From Platerodrilus igneus (taxonomy: Eukaryota; Arthropoda; Insecta; Coleoptera; Lycidae): a stretch of DNA of 64,000 nucleotides. Below the pieces are notes generated by a model. That model searched no databases, was not told the DNA's origin, and was given only the letters and a program-made list of their open reading frames with translations. Each line of letters starts with the position of its first letter. Positions within the stretch are counted from its first letter, which is position 1. This document shows, one piece after another, positions 10,807 to 22,249 of the stretch. Location of the stretch: assembly GCA_036346225.1 (NCBI GenBank), contig JARFIW010001104.1, forward strand, positions 6,846,001 through 6,910,000, read 5' to 3'. A program made the position numbers and the translations under genes.

Positions 10807-11332
10807 CTGCCCCTCTTTAAAACCGTTACGTCTCGTAACTGTAAATCCATCTTGACGCCAATTCGATGACTGGTGACGGTATCGGCAGCTATCTCCTCTG
10901 GTGCATCCACCGCGTCGTTGGAAGTAACAGTCAACACTCTTTTCATGGTCTTGGTAGGCAACCTGGTTGATAACATATCTTAAACAAGATTTACCTGGAC
11001 GTTGGTTCCCTGGATTCAAACTACTTCTAGCATATTGTCGGTTACTATCCTCCATTTATCCAATTGAACGATCCAGTTCCACAGCCCAGCTTGGGCACCG
11101 CTAGTCTCGTCATACTCCATTTTCCAATCATCTTGTTTCGCCTTAAGATTTAGCAAAGCCTCCCATTTAGATGTCCATAACTAGGTCTCTGCCATGAATG
11201 AATTTTTGGTGACTCAGATAGTAAACATAACGATTTTATATCTTGAAGATACCAAAGATTTTCCTACAGTTGGCTGCTGTTGTACTAATTCATCCACACA
11301 TCCAAACTTTTCTTGAAAACAACAGCTATTAC
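10807..11332 (-). pseudogene. Second copy of the Gypsy-1 Pol tail (macrodomain-CCCH region)
   Basis: Matches 4743-5240 in the same order (PPT, finger, macrodomain). From 10807 to about 10970 it is identical. From there to 11332 it differs by many one- to four-base insertions but few substitutions. The finger and the residues before it (VINQVAYQDHEKSVDC) are in one frame here. The macrodomain itself is broken by the insertions. At 11332 it jumps straight to LTR sequence. Confidence 0.85.
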
Positions 11333-11452
11333 CCTGCATTAAGATATGACTCATTATCTAGAACTTTGTAGAAGGATTCTCGAATGCTGAAGAATACGCT
11401 GTGCCCCGGGCGTTTGTATGTTTGACGGGTTGCCTAATAGTGGATCGCAACA
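11333..11452 (-). repeat. Partial LTR of the deleted Gypsy-1 copy
   Basis: About 120 bp equal to the first part of the LTR (4623-4742) with one visible change (TATGTTTG for TATATTTG), ending in the LTR terminus and the ATAA target duplication. The remaining LTR, PBS, gag and most of pol of this copy are missing. Confidence 0.88.
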
Positions 11453-11544
11453 ATAATAACTGATCAGAAAGCGCATCAATTCGATTACACAAAAATAGAT
11501 ATCACTTTTTTTCACGTACTGTTAATTGCGTCATCTGCAAGCAG

Positions 11545-11548
<4 letters not shown>

Positions 11549-11595
<47 letters not shown>
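11549..11595. repeat. (TA)n microsatellite
   Basis: Pure TA run just right of Gypsy-1. It lacks the CACAGCA/TGCTGTG borders of the other tracts. Confidence 0.95.
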
Positions 11596-11597
<2 letters not shown>

Positions 11598-11987
11598 TTG
11601 TATTCTAAATTTTATATAATATAATTACTCCTCCTTTAAACAAGATTTTATTATACGACTTTTGTCGTCGTCCCTTATGATTTCAAATCGAGGTGCTTTA
11701 GCAAACGTTTGGTTGGTTTTTCTTTTACTAATTACTATATTTTGTATGCCTCGACTATTTGAAACTTTAATCTCAGGGTTTTCTCACCTACTCACCGTGG
11801 GTTCAATCGTGAGTAGATGTGCAATACCAACCAAACTGCACCCTCGTTTGTTTTACCACTTTTGAAATGTACTAAATTTATTTTAATATGCCAAATCTTA
11901 TTAGATCAACGATGCCTGATGTCAAATTAATTTATGTAACTTTTATGACTTTAATTTCTGACGTTCTAATATATTCACGGTACTTAC

Positions 11988-12131
11988 CAGAAATATACTG
12001 CGCTGAAGGCCTTCCTTTGACTGCTGGCTCAAGTTCGGAATCGCCGTACGCACTTTTACAAAAGATTCTCCAAAATTGTCCTCTTGCGCACTGCCTCCAG
12101 GTGTTTGTAAAACAATTTTGATGCCCCAAAC
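11988..12131 (-). CDS. Candidate internal host exon, 48 codons
   Basis: On the minus strand TTATTTCAG precedes, and GTAAGTA follows, an open stretch of exactly 144 bases (phase 0 to phase 0). It encodes VWGIKIVLQTPGGSAQEDNF followed by GESFVKVRTAIPNLSQQSKE and GLQRSIFL. Composition, splice sites and phase all look like a real exon. The second half (D..F..SF.......L....K..LQRSI..L) faintly resembles the BESS motif of arthropod MADF-BESS regulators, but I would not name it on that. No adjoining exon was found within the window. The large TE load around it would then be intronic. Confidence 0.45.
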
Positions 12132-14366
12132 CTGAAATAATGTTACCCCAATTTAGAATTTAGTAAAAACCTTTATCTACTTTCCCTGCGTCAATTCTTC
12201 CTCGCCGTATTCCTATCTCCTGTTCCTCTGCTCCGTATCCCGCTTACTTCTCTCTTCGCACAACCAAATCAATCCCGCTGTCTTAATACAAATCACTCCT
12301 AATCCTGCTATACCAATTATCCATACGATGTCCTTCTGCCGTTATATCTTCTCAAATCAATCCAAATTCTTTACGTCGTCGATGCCTTCTTTTATCCACT
12401 CCAATATCCTGCTGCCGTAATACCCAAATCTATCCCAAAACCAACACTAATCTTCTCAAATAATATACCGTCGCTTTCTCCTTTACATCAATAACCACTT
12501 CCACAATCTTCTTTACATACACGCTGACTTTCCCTTTTCACTTTTAAACACTTTTATAAACTCTTTTTATACTTGAATTAAATAATACTCGATGAATACA
12601 CAAATAAACTTTTATTTCAAAACTATTTTACAATTTTAACGCAGGTTTCATAAATAGGTCTGTATCTGAACAAATTTAAAAAAGAAGTCCCTTATTTATA
12701 TTGCTTAGTTATTAACTAAACAAACTTAGCTTACTACAATAACATTTTTTACATATATAACATCCAATAACAAATCTCCTATCTTTCAGTGTCCAACATA
12801 CCTTCGCTATAGTCTTTATAATAATTTTAAATTTCTACCATTGGTCCAAAACACTTCACTAAACTCCAATAACCTTTACATTTTGATTCACTTTAAATTT
12901 TGATTTACAATTTGTCTAAAAGTTTGATTCTATAAAAAGGAAAAGCCAAATAATTCATACACGACCTGGACGCTTTGTTATATTGCAGATATCCATAAAT
13001 GCGTCCGGCTTTCCGACGGCAAATGTACTCTCAACTGGCTCATGAAATATCAACTCAGTATAAAACCTCAAGTACCGTGCATTATATCAACGTCATAAAG
13101 TCATGTTACTACCTTTTGGCATATAAGTTTCAATCTGAAATGGTACATACTTTAACGTATGTAAAGTATAGCAAAATTTATAGTTTTTTAAATTATTAAA
13201 TTTGAAATATTGACCCTATCGCTTGGCATACACCCCTATTAATACAAATATACCTTTAGAAACCTTCTAACCCCCTCCCTTACACAATAATATATATATA
13301 TATATATGTATGGAGATACAAGAAAAAATTATACAATTCGAAATATGAGTTAAAGGATTAATATTTGCACACCTAAATGTGGTGTCGGCCTTTTAAAATG
13401 TTTATAAACGGCGTCAAATCTTTCCTTATAGTACCGCAACCTGACGTGCTTGCATATATTTGCGCACGCTGAAAAATACTATGCTAATGGACTCAACAAT
13501 ATATAATTTAGGTAAGCGTTTGAGATTCAAATTACTAACAAATCACTTTAAATGATGTAAATATATAAGGATAACTTTAAATACCTGCAACTCCTCTGAA
13601 TGTGCCTGGGTTGTACATGGACCTTGATACAAGATACCACAAAATCGTCTAGCGAATGCTTGCAGTTAATACCTGTTGAAAGTACGTTTTAGTTTTATGT
13701 TCTAAAGAAATTGATTTTTGTTTTTAGGTTCTACAAGTAATAAACTACTAATTCATCAACTGTATACTTAGATAAGGCTCTATTAATAGGAACACTTTCA
13801 ATACTTCACCAACATGAAATGGACCGTAATTATATGACTGGAAACCCGCTGCAAAATATCTAAATATCACTGGTGCGACTCTTCACTAACACAAGAGATG
13901 ACCCGATGTTTGTTTTACTTGGAATTCCTTCTCTGGAACTTGCTTGGTTGTATAAACCTTATTAATTATTTCCTTGATACACTCTTTCTCCATAAACATG
14001 CAACTCTGTGTAGTATCACTTCTGTTACACACTCAAATGAAATTGTAACGGGCATTTTTGGTAGTTTAACATTTTTCGCTTCCTTTCTGTTAATGTACTT
14101 AAAAATACATCGTTTCTTTGAGATCGCTGTTTGTATAAAGAATAATTCAGATTTGTATGCAATTTAACTCGTGTGTATTACTTTAAACGTGTATTAATTT
14201 GAAGATTGATTTTCATTAATAAATTACTGTCCAACTTATCGAAAATGATAAACAGCTCGCAATTAATTAGTAGATATAAATTTTGTTCCTTATGTTGATA
14301 TACGAGTCGTGTTTTGTGCTTTGTTGCGAGATACTAAATTGTTCATGTACGGGCACGGCATATTTT
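12132..14366. other. No gene recognised
   Basis: Contains a C/T-rich stretch (12180-12540) with scattered CCG, a short (TA)n at 13289-13309 and AT-rich DNA. The open frame at 13898-14167 is hydrophobic but shows no family motif, so I leave it uncalled. Confidence 0.5.
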
Positions 14367-14600
14367 TAGTTGTTTGTCTTGTGAAATAAGAGTTGTATAT
14401 TAACCGTGTTTGGTCGACGCACGTGTGTTTTTAAGGACATTTGACGGACGGGTTTTATTGCTTACGCGTGCCTACTAATTGTTTTTAGTTGTTTTTCTTG
14501 TGAAACAAATGCTCTAAGGAACATTTGACGGACCTGCTTTAGTGATACGCGTACTTTACTAATTTGTGGTTTTAGTTGTTTGTCTTGTGAAATAGGAGTC
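14367..14600 (+). repeat. Imperfect tandem repeat, three units
   Basis: TAGTTGTTTGTCTTGTGAAA recurs at 14367, 14486 (one change) and 14573, so units of about 119 and 87 bp. Within units GGA(A)CATTTGACGGAC and ACGCGT(G)...CTAATT(G/T) also recur. It could be a decayed LTR leader or a minisatellite. Confidence 0.7.
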
Positions 14601-15528
14601 GTAGAACTTGCTAAACTGACCGATTCTTTCTTTAAAATTAATGTGTGTGCGATCTAGTCTAGTGTCCCTTGGTTTTATCAGTTTAATGTATACTTTGGCT
14701 TATTTAAATACAGTGATACTGTAGTTTCTAAATTTTCTAACAACAAAGAATCTGAAAGGGATCATTACTTGCGCAAATTTCGTTATTTGCGAAATATGGC
14801 AGATTGCCGGCTTACAAAGGTATTGTTTGAAGTTTCTCACTGCTTGTTGGGATGTTTATGAACATAATATACATCTGGTCCCAGTTGGAATTAAACTAGT
14901 GCTGCGGAATATTTCGAAATTATTGTCTTAGGAAATAGAATTTATCAAGGCTGCATGGTTCCGACGCGTGATATTGTTTGCTGCTAACCCCAGTGAAATA
15001 CGGAGGTGTGATTAGTGTAACGTGTGATAAGTTCCATCAACACCCTCACAGTCAAGGGTGAAGTGCTTCGTTAGTGCAGGACCTCGTGAATCCCACACTT
15101 CAATTGCAAAGAAGCGTTACTGAAGGACTTTTTGTAAGTTGAACTATTTCCTACTGGTTATTACTTTAAATATCTATTCGTTTCTTTACCATATCTTTGT
15201 CGTTCTGATACCTTTTACAATAGACTTGCATGCTATTTTAAAACAAAAAAAAGAAAGAAAGAAAAATCAATACTACTGAATTACTCATACCAATTGTGTC
15301 TTATCTATTTATCTTTTGTCAACATTTTGTCTGATTTATGTTTAATTGGTGTGTGAGGAAACGTTTCTGCTACTCCCCAATATTACCTCACTTTGTACTA
15401 AACATTTGTTTGTATTGCTTTTACCGTTGTTATATTATATAGATTATCCAAACAGTTTCTTTTTTTACATGCTACAAAATACTGAATAATTTAGACTTTT
15501 CGTTACTGCTATACTTATTCTTTTTTTT
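14601..15528. other. No gene recognised
   Basis: Mostly AT-rich. The segment 14960-15140 is richer in GC and ends at a TTTTTGTAAGTT donor-like site, possibly part of the decayed LTR that ends at 15674. Confidence 0.4.
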
Positions 15529-15695
15529 TCAGGTTTGCTTAACTATTTTTCTTGCAGGTACTGTTACTAACTCCTTACCGCCGCATACATCATAGGTCAG
15601 TCTGCTTTCTACAACCCCCCCTAATCTCCGATTGAGCCCGTTCATTTCTTTGGCTTTCTTTGTGTTACGTAGCATAAATTTGGCGCCCAACGTGG
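15529..15695 (+). mobile_element. LTR 3' end with tRNA-Lys primer-binding site
   Basis: A sequence ending GTTACGTAGCA is followed by TAAAT and then TGGCGCCCAACGTGG (15681-15695). That is the exact complement of the 3' end of tRNA-Lys(CUU), a common primer for insect LTR elements. Its setting (GGCA/AGCA, TAAATT, PBS) matches the end of R-unit D at 38967-38995. No gag follows, so this is a truncated LTR-PBS remnant, and the best-preserved primer site of this type here. Confidence 0.65.
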
Positions 15696-16366
15696 CTGCC
15701 ACGAAAAAAACGTAACAAAATGAATACGTTTTAATCACATATATTAATTTTTTATATTTAATTACAATCTCTTAAAGCCAAAAAACATCTATATCCTATA
15801 CAAATTTTAAATCAACTCTCCCATTCTAAACACTTATCACCTAGGAAACCGTCTCTAAAAAATTTACATCTTGCCTACTATCTATAATAATTTAAGGGGT
15901 ACATTCATTGCTTGAGCATTATCTGTACTTAATTGCTATTTTGGAACAGATACTGGTATCATTTGTATTAATGGTCATTGGTTGACATTCCATAAATTTT
16001 CATCACTTTATAATTAAAAATGCTAAACTACTTTCATTTACAGGTACATAAATTAATTAATGGAATAGAGTATCCTTGAACAATTACAAATAACATTTTT
16101 ATCAACAAAACCTATACACATTCAGTTGAAGTTACATTAGATACACTTTGTATTGAAGAACAGTGAAAAAATGCTTTTTCAAACCTCAAACGCTGCATCA
16201 CTAGTACATAACATTTTATCTGCGTTTAACAAGTAATTATTTATCAATCATTGTTTTATTGTAGTGTTTTAAATTTAGAATACCTTGATAGGAGTGGTAA
16301 ACTAATGTGTTTACCCTCAGTACTAACAACTACCTTTTTTTAAACCATTTTATAATATCAAATAAC

Positions 16367-16367
<1 letters not shown>
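15696..16367. other. No gene recognised
   Basis: AT-rich sequence without open frames or repeats I can identify. Confidence 0.5.

Positions 16368-16399
<32 letters not shown>
16368..16399. repeat. (TA)n microsatellite
   Basis: Bordered on the right by TTGCTGTG, the start of minus-strand R-unit K. Confidence 0.93.
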
Positions 16400-16401
<2 letters not shown>

Positions 16402-16688
16402 CTGTGAAACCTACAAAAAGCTATTAACTTAACTGTTCCGTTGACTTTCTTCTGTTAATCGCCTCTTTACTCTTTTCCGCCTCGGCTGCTCACCTAGTTA
16501 AAACTTTCATCCTCAATCATAAAAAAAACAAACACATTCCTATCACAAACACCAACGTTAACTCTATTTACATCAATATTCACAATACATTAAAATTTCA
16601 AAATTAAAATTCAGCATAAATTTCAGTATCATATACACAACCTTCAAACAAAATAATCTTTATACCCTTTTAGTTATTACGTACACTT

Positions 16689-16689
<1 letters not shown>
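16399..16689 (-). mobile_element. R-unit K, 3' end, inverted
   Basis: On the minus strand it reads GTGAGCAGCCGAGGCGGAAA, AGTAAAGAGGCGATTA, CAGAAGA.AGTCAAC, then TTTTTGTAGGTTTCACAGCA and (TA)n. This aligns closely with 34850-34987 of R-unit C. Here the PBS-like module of C is absent or unrecognisable. Only about 290 bp remain between two (TA)n tracts. Confidence 0.75.
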
Positions 16690-16728
<39 letters not shown>

Positions 16729-16731
16729 ATT

Positions 16732-16771
<40 letters not shown>

Positions 16772-16791
16772 GTATATATATATATATATTG
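16690..16791. repeat. (TA)n microsatellite, interrupted
   Basis: About 100 bp of TA with TTTATA and TTATGTA interruptions. Confidence 0.93.
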
Positions 16792-18584
16792 ATGTAATAA
16801 AGAGGTCACAAAAGGTCACTGAATGCCAAATTCTATAAAAAAAACTCATCCAAAGAGAAGAAAACTGAAAAAATTAAAATTTCTCAATATTTAATTTCTA
16901 TACTCTATATAAATATAAGCATATTTTATTAACATATAAAAAGAAGCCCTTATTATTATGTGGTTAAATCTCGTGTATTGCATTTATTGGAGAGTTCAAT
17001 TAAAAATAATTATTCAGTAAATACTAAAAGTAACTTAGATGGTAAGCTATCGTCTTTAAGATAAGCGTGTTATTTATTGTAAACGTAATACGCTGCATTA
17101 CGAAAAATAAATTGCTTGAAATAGTGTCAGTTTAACGCATTTTTAGGCAAAAATAATTTCCCTGTGTAGATAAAACATTCAAAACCAAAATTATAATATT
17201 CACACTTGTTAAAAATACTACTTCATGAATTGTAACTTTATTTTAATTTAATAATTAATAAATTAATAAACAAATACGTCACTTTACTAAGAAATGTCCT
17301 AAAAGTCAATTAATTGTATCAATGAATAAACACCCCGATTCAAAGAAATGCGCGTTATTAAAATGCCATAAAATTCATAAGATAACGTGGTTTAATAGCG
17401 TTACGTATTACAGAGAAAGCGGGCCCATTAACTTCTTCATTGGATTAGAATTGACGACGCTTCCGAAGAATCACAAATCATATCGACCGTACATAATTAG
17501 CCCATTAAAACGTAAAATCACCCGGGTGTGTCATGTTTCGAAATAGAGCCGCAAAAATCTAGAGCATGACGTATTGACTGTGTTTTAGTATATAAACAGG
17601 GGTTGAATTAGAATGGGTGATCATTCAGTATTCGACATTCAAGATTAATTCATTTCACGACATCGAGCAAGTAATCTTTGAGTAAAGGTTAATTCTTTGA
17701 ATGTGTAAGTTCGAGCAATTCATTTTACGACACGCAATAAGTTACATTGAACTTTGTATAACTATGAAACATAATTATTTGGTAAAATACTACAAAATGA
17801 ATAATCTTTCATATAAATAATCCTAATGCAAGAGCTACTGCTAAGTTTAATCGATTAAAAATAAAGATGCACCTTGCAAACTGTATTGTAGCTTCAAATA
17901 GAGATTTAACATGGAACCAGGTAGTATTTAAGCCATTAATTACGTGCGAAATAAGATTTGGCTAAGCGATATTTGATAATAACTACACTTTGATCTTAGC
18001 CATAGGCCGAGAAGCGATAATATACTTGATAATAACTACAGGAAGTATAAATTTTGAATTTTTAATGTTTGTTCTAAAAATGTTTAAATATTAGTAGCTT
18101 AAATTAGAATTTTATTCCTTCTGAGGGGGATAATTTACAGCAAATTTTGAGATCCGAGTTCGAAGCATTTGGACCTTTACTAAAAAATATCTGTGCAGCT
18201 TTATTGGCCAAGTATACTCACATATGCGGGGTCATGAAATATTGGCAAATTATCCACATATAAATTAAAGAGAATTTTGTATTTCACAGAGGAGATATTT
18301 GAGTTTTTGTAAGATTCTTTTGTATGAAATAAAAACGTTTTGGATGCATGGATATTTCTTGAAATTTCTGTTTCATTTCGTTTTCGTAAATTACACAGAA
18401 TAATTGTTGTTGAGCTAGCCAGCAAAAAAAGACAATGTGACAATATAAATTCATATTTTCTATTACATTTTCATTAATACAGTTTGTTGTACTAAGTCAC
18501 AGCATTAATTTGGGATATCCGCAACTCATAGGCGTGCCACAGCAAATTAACGACGATCATCACAAGTATCAGGCTTAGCCACAG

Positions 18585-18586
<2 letters not shown>
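16789..18586 (+). mobile_element. R-unit G
   Basis: Starts ATTGATGTAATAAAGAGGTCAC after (TA)n; the reverse complement of the same start is seen at 29819-29845. A TATA box (GTATATAAACAGGGG, ~17590) sits ~0.8 kb in. GAGCTAGCCAGC is near 18413. Two ends, GCCACAGCAAATTAACG and TTAGCCACAGCA, precede (TA)n. A U2 snRNA fragment is inserted at ~17988-18025. No coding frame is supported; the small open frame at 17322-17546 matches nothing. Confidence 0.6.
17982..18018 (-). pseudogene. U2 snRNA 5' fragment (retro-inserted)
   Basis: The minus strand reads ATCGCTTCTCGGCC followed by TATGGCTAAGATCAAAG and TGTAGT. This is the universally conserved 5' end of U2 snRNA (about 38 nt) with one T missing after GGCC; it includes the branch-point-pairing region. 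The 15-base sequence TTGATAATAACTACA stands on both sides (17973-17987 and 18026-18040), a target-site duplication typical of LINE machinery. The rest of U2 is absent, so this is a truncated retropseudogene, not a working gene. Seven bases (GTATATT) stand before its 5' end. Confidence 0.88.

Positions 18587-18621
<35 letters not shown>
18587..18621. repeat. (TA)n microsatellite
   Basis: Bordered by CACAGCAA on the left and ATTACT on the right. Confidence 0.93.
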
Positions 18622-18622
<1 letters not shown>

Positions 18623-19988
18623 CTATTTAATTTGTAGGTTATAATTGATTAGATAAGTCATGGGACAATTTAGAGTAGTCGGCCGCGTGTAAATACCACT
18701 TATTAAAAAGTTAATGTTTATTAAAAATCTAGGGTAACAATTGAGAAGTTTAGAGTAGGAATTTTAGAGTTAAATTTCTTTCATTTTCAGCTTTACAAAT
18801 ATTCACAAGGAAATTTCATAATATTTTAGGGAGCCGAAACACTTAATTTTACGTATTTATTATAAAGGTAAAATTATTAGTCTACAGTGTAAGGATGCAG
18901 CTTCAATTATAACAGAGTCTATGTATAGTAGTTAAAAAATTTTTCATTTCTATTTTAGCGTAAAATCAATAATTTTACGGGCATAATTTTAATGAAGTTG
19001 AAATATTAATTAAGTATTATTTAGCGTGTGTAAATATTCTTAGTGAATAATTTAACATAAAATAACGTTTAAAAGCATAAGGTTGGTAGAAAGAGATATT
19101 TTCTAAGTATTAAGTATATGAAACTGTTTTGAAAAACAAACTCGACGGTTACGAAGTCCAGTATTACAACAGGTTCTGAGTAACAATTTATTTCAAGATA
19201 GAGAGCGTTGTAAACAAGCTCAAAATAATATCTATAGTTTCTACGAATGGAGGTGAACCTTACAACAAGCAGGGATCGATATGAAAGAAGGACAGATTGT
19301 TTTTAGCATACAAAAGAGTGAAATGAAATTGTCAGGTGTTGGTTTGACTTGGAAACGAACTAGGAAACAAGGATAGATTCGAGCTTATAGGTAAGAAAGA
19401 TGGAGAAATTTTGTATAAGACATCAATTTAAATGGGGATGAGAAACAAGGTAGGGAGGCTATAGTCAAGTATTAAGGATGAGCAAAGAAAGTGTATTAGA
19501 TTGTGTATCAATAAGAGTAAGACAGATGTAGGATCTATGTTATTTAGAAGTGGAGGATTGCTTCAAAGAGTGATGTAGCGTGCATTTGAAAAACAAAGAA
19601 AAGTAATTGGACTTCACGAATAGAAGTAAGACGCACGACAGTTTTAGATTGCGAAAGGGTACATGAGATAGGATTCGTAAACGAAGCAACAGATGAAAAA
19701 TTTTCGTATGTAGGAAGGAGAGAGATGAGGCGAACACGGACCGTATGATGGGCGTGAATTAACTAAGAATTTGATGTCAGTTGGGGCTAGTTTAGAGGAA
19801 ATAAATTATCCGTTGGAGGGTTGAAGGCTATTTTCGCGGTAGTTTGTTGTTATTGAGTGTCAAAATTCTGGGATTTTTAAGTCCGTTAATGTTTGCTTGG
19901 AGAAATACAAGGAATTATTGAAGATTAACTTGGATGTCTTTAGAATTTTGTTTCGGTTAAGAATGTTGTTTCTAGAAGTGTGGCAATG
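18618..19988 (+). mobile_element. R-unit H, 5' part, interrupted by copia
   Basis: Starts ATTACTATTT directly after (TA)n, like R-unit C. Non-coding. It stops at the copia insertion and resumes at 24899, where PBS-like modules appear. Membership rests on position and end structure more than on alignment. Confidence 0.45.
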
Positions 19989-19993
19989 GTTTT

Positions 19994-20350
19994 TGATAGA
20001 CCGCATAGGTTAGACAAGGGCGCATGTCCGGTCTTAAACGTAGCAAAGCATTTCTAAACACAGAAGAATTAGCACACGCAGTAAACAACTTTATTGTTGT
20101 ACTAAACATTAATACAAATAAACTGAATCGTGTAAATAACGTAGGAGCCGACACAGGCTAATTAAATATACATATAGTAAACGATACATTCGTTATTACA
20201 TAAATAATAACAGATCGCATTCACAGCGAAAACGAGTAACCAACATCACGGTAACGCGTCTAGCACTCAACTAACTAAAAGGGTGGTTCGGGTGTACCGC
20301 ATACATAACTACACGACACATCAGTGGCGTGGACGGGTTTATATCTAACA
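19994..20350 (-). repeat. Copia 3' LTR, with PPT alongside
   Basis: TGTTAGATATAAACCC...GCGGTCTATCA on the element strand. The adjoining purine run CAAGGGGAAG (20351-20360, minus strand) is the PPT. The RNase H frame runs about 75 bp into this LTR. Confidence 0.94.
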
Positions 20351-22052
20351 CTTCCCCTTGCGACACACGCGACCGACACTAAATCAACACTTGAAGTTTT
20401 CTTCAAACCCATCAACGAGAGACAATCTTCAAACTTCTTCTTGGTTAACGATTTTGTAAGCATATCCGCGGGCATCATAACGGTAGAAATGTACTTCAAG
20501 TCAAATTGATTTTCGCTTAAGGCCTCACGAATAAAGTGATATCGCACGTCTATGTGCTTGCTTCTTGCATGATATACGGGATTACTGGCTAACTTTAACG
20601 CGCTCATGCTGTCGTTAAATACTGTCAATTTAGCAAGACTTTCCAAGCCAAGTTCATTTAGAAATCTACGAATATGAATGGCTTCCTTAGCAATTTCCGT
20701 CATACCCATGTATTCAGCCTCTGTGGAGGATAATGCCACAGTCCGCTGTTTCTTCGATTCCCAAGTAACAGGACATCCTGACAACATAAACGTGTAACCA
20801 GTAAACGATCTCCTGTCGATAGGACAACTACCCCAGTCGGCATCAACGTATCCTTTCAGCGTTTCACTGGTAGGTAAGTATGTTAGCCCTAATTCTGCAC
20901 TTCCTTTCAGGTAACGAAGAACTCGTTTTGCTGCCACCCAATGAACTCTTCTAAAACAGTTATTGAATTGGCTGAGGTAACTCACAGCAAAACTTATATC
21001 CGGCCTTGTAGCCACAGATAAATAGTTAAGAGCACCAATCAATTCCCTATATGGTAACCCCACCTCATCTTCAGATGCGGGCTCGGTTGGTTTAGATAAT
21101 TTAACATTTGGATCCAAAGGTGTACCAACGGGTTTAGCATCCATCATGCCAAATCTTTCAAGCAATTCTCTGATGTAACCTTTCTGGTTTAAAGTGATTC
21201 TATCCTTATTTCTAGAAAACTCAATACCTAAACAGTTTCCTATTTCACCTAGATCTTTAACTTCAAACTTATTTGATAACTTTTGTTTCAGATTATTAAT
21301 AGACTTTATATCTTTCGAAGCTATAATAATATCGTCAACGTAAAATAAAACTAATAGTAGCTCTTCCCTTGACCAACACGATATAAGCATGGATCCGCAT
21401 TGGTGGGTTTTATTCCACTTTCTTGTAATACTTTAGTTAACTTCGCATACCAGCTCCTACCTGCTTGTTTCAGTCCATATAGAGACTTATTTAACAAGCA
21501 TACTTTGTCGCCAATTTGTAATTCTTTTAGCATATCACGTGCAATGTTTGCTAAATTTGGCTTATTGTCCATTATAATCATCTCGAGAACTTTTGCTAAT
21601 TGTTTCGGAGGTTGCATATAAATAGTCTCCTCTAGTTCTCCATTCAGGAACGCACACGTAATATCAAGTTGATGCATATTCATTCCATAATGTGAAGCTA
21701 TTGCCGAAAGAAGTCTCACTGAGCTTAAACGAGCTACAGGCGCAAACGTCTGGTTGAAGTGAACACCGGGTTCCTGACTAAAGCCTTGTGCCACTAGTCG
21801 CGCTTTCCTTCTAACAAGATTTCCGTCGCCATCCAACTTGTTTCGTAAAACCATTCGACTTCCAATTACAATTCCATCACGTGGTCGATCAACTAAGTTC
21901 CAAGTACCGTTTTTAATTATGGACGAAACTTCTTCCTCCATCGCCTTATACCATTCAACGGCGTCTTTAGAGTTTAAAGCATCTCTCATCGGCACTTCAG
22001 AATTAAAACAACATTCCAACGCTTCAGAAGAAGCATTTCCTTCGGGCATCAT
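20275..22052 (-). pseudogene. pol: Copia reverse transcriptase-RNase H
   Basis: The first frame (21351-22052) carries the copia RT opening: AMEEEVSSIIKNGTWNLVDR, RKARLVAQGFSQ, FAPVARLSSVR, QLDITCAFLNGELEETIYM and LLNKSLYGLKQAGRSWY. One frameshift near 21370 leads to the second (20275-21390), with YVDD (residues ~17-20), EVKDLGEIGNCLGIEF, RELIGALNYLSVATRPDI, then RNase H motifs GYVDADWGSC, SSTEAEYMG and FNDSMSALKLA. The RNase H tail ends with KHIDVRYHFIRE and MLTKSL, the usual copia finish. Catalytic YVDD and the RNase H Asp/Glu are retained; the frameshift alone prevents a full product. Confidence 0.93.
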
Positions 22053-22249
22053 ACTGTATACTTTTCTAGGACGACCCCTGAGACCAGATCGAATTATTTT
22101 CGGTCTGCCCGGTCCTCTAACTAGACCTGGATCCTCTACTTCCTCATCAAGATGATTCTCAATATCAGTTGATGTACTTTCATAATCATCATCGTTAGAA
22201 ATTTCACGATTGATAATTTCAGTTTCTAAGAGAATGTCCGATGGTTCAT

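Larger units (their letters stand above)
4218..11456 (-). mobile_element. Gypsy-1: Ty3/gypsy LTR element with a deleted tandem copy
   Basis: LTRs, tRNA-Leu-type PBS, Gag, protease, RT-RNase H, integrase and a Pol-tail macrodomain are all present on the minus strand in gypsy order. The outermost ends are flanked by ATAA (4218-4221 and 11453-11456), a 4-bp target duplication. Upstream of the complete element (to the right on the plus strand) lies a remnant of a second copy, made of the first ~120 bp of an LTR joined directly to a 3' internal region that runs into the shared LTR. The two full LTRs (521 bp) look identical by eye, implying a recent insertion, although Gag and Pol carry several frameshifts. 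Confidence 0.92.

Noticed and set aside
13898..14167. Possible chemoreceptor fragment (hydrophobic open frame)
   Set aside because: Hydrophobicity is expected from T-rich DNA; no receptor signature and no splice sites seen.
16690..16791. Telomeric or centromeric satellite
   Set aside because: Simple (TA)n with small interruptions, of the same kind as the other tracts between R-units.
17322..17546. Small gene of 74 codons
   Set aside because: Lies just upstream of the TATA box of R-unit G, and the product resembles nothing.
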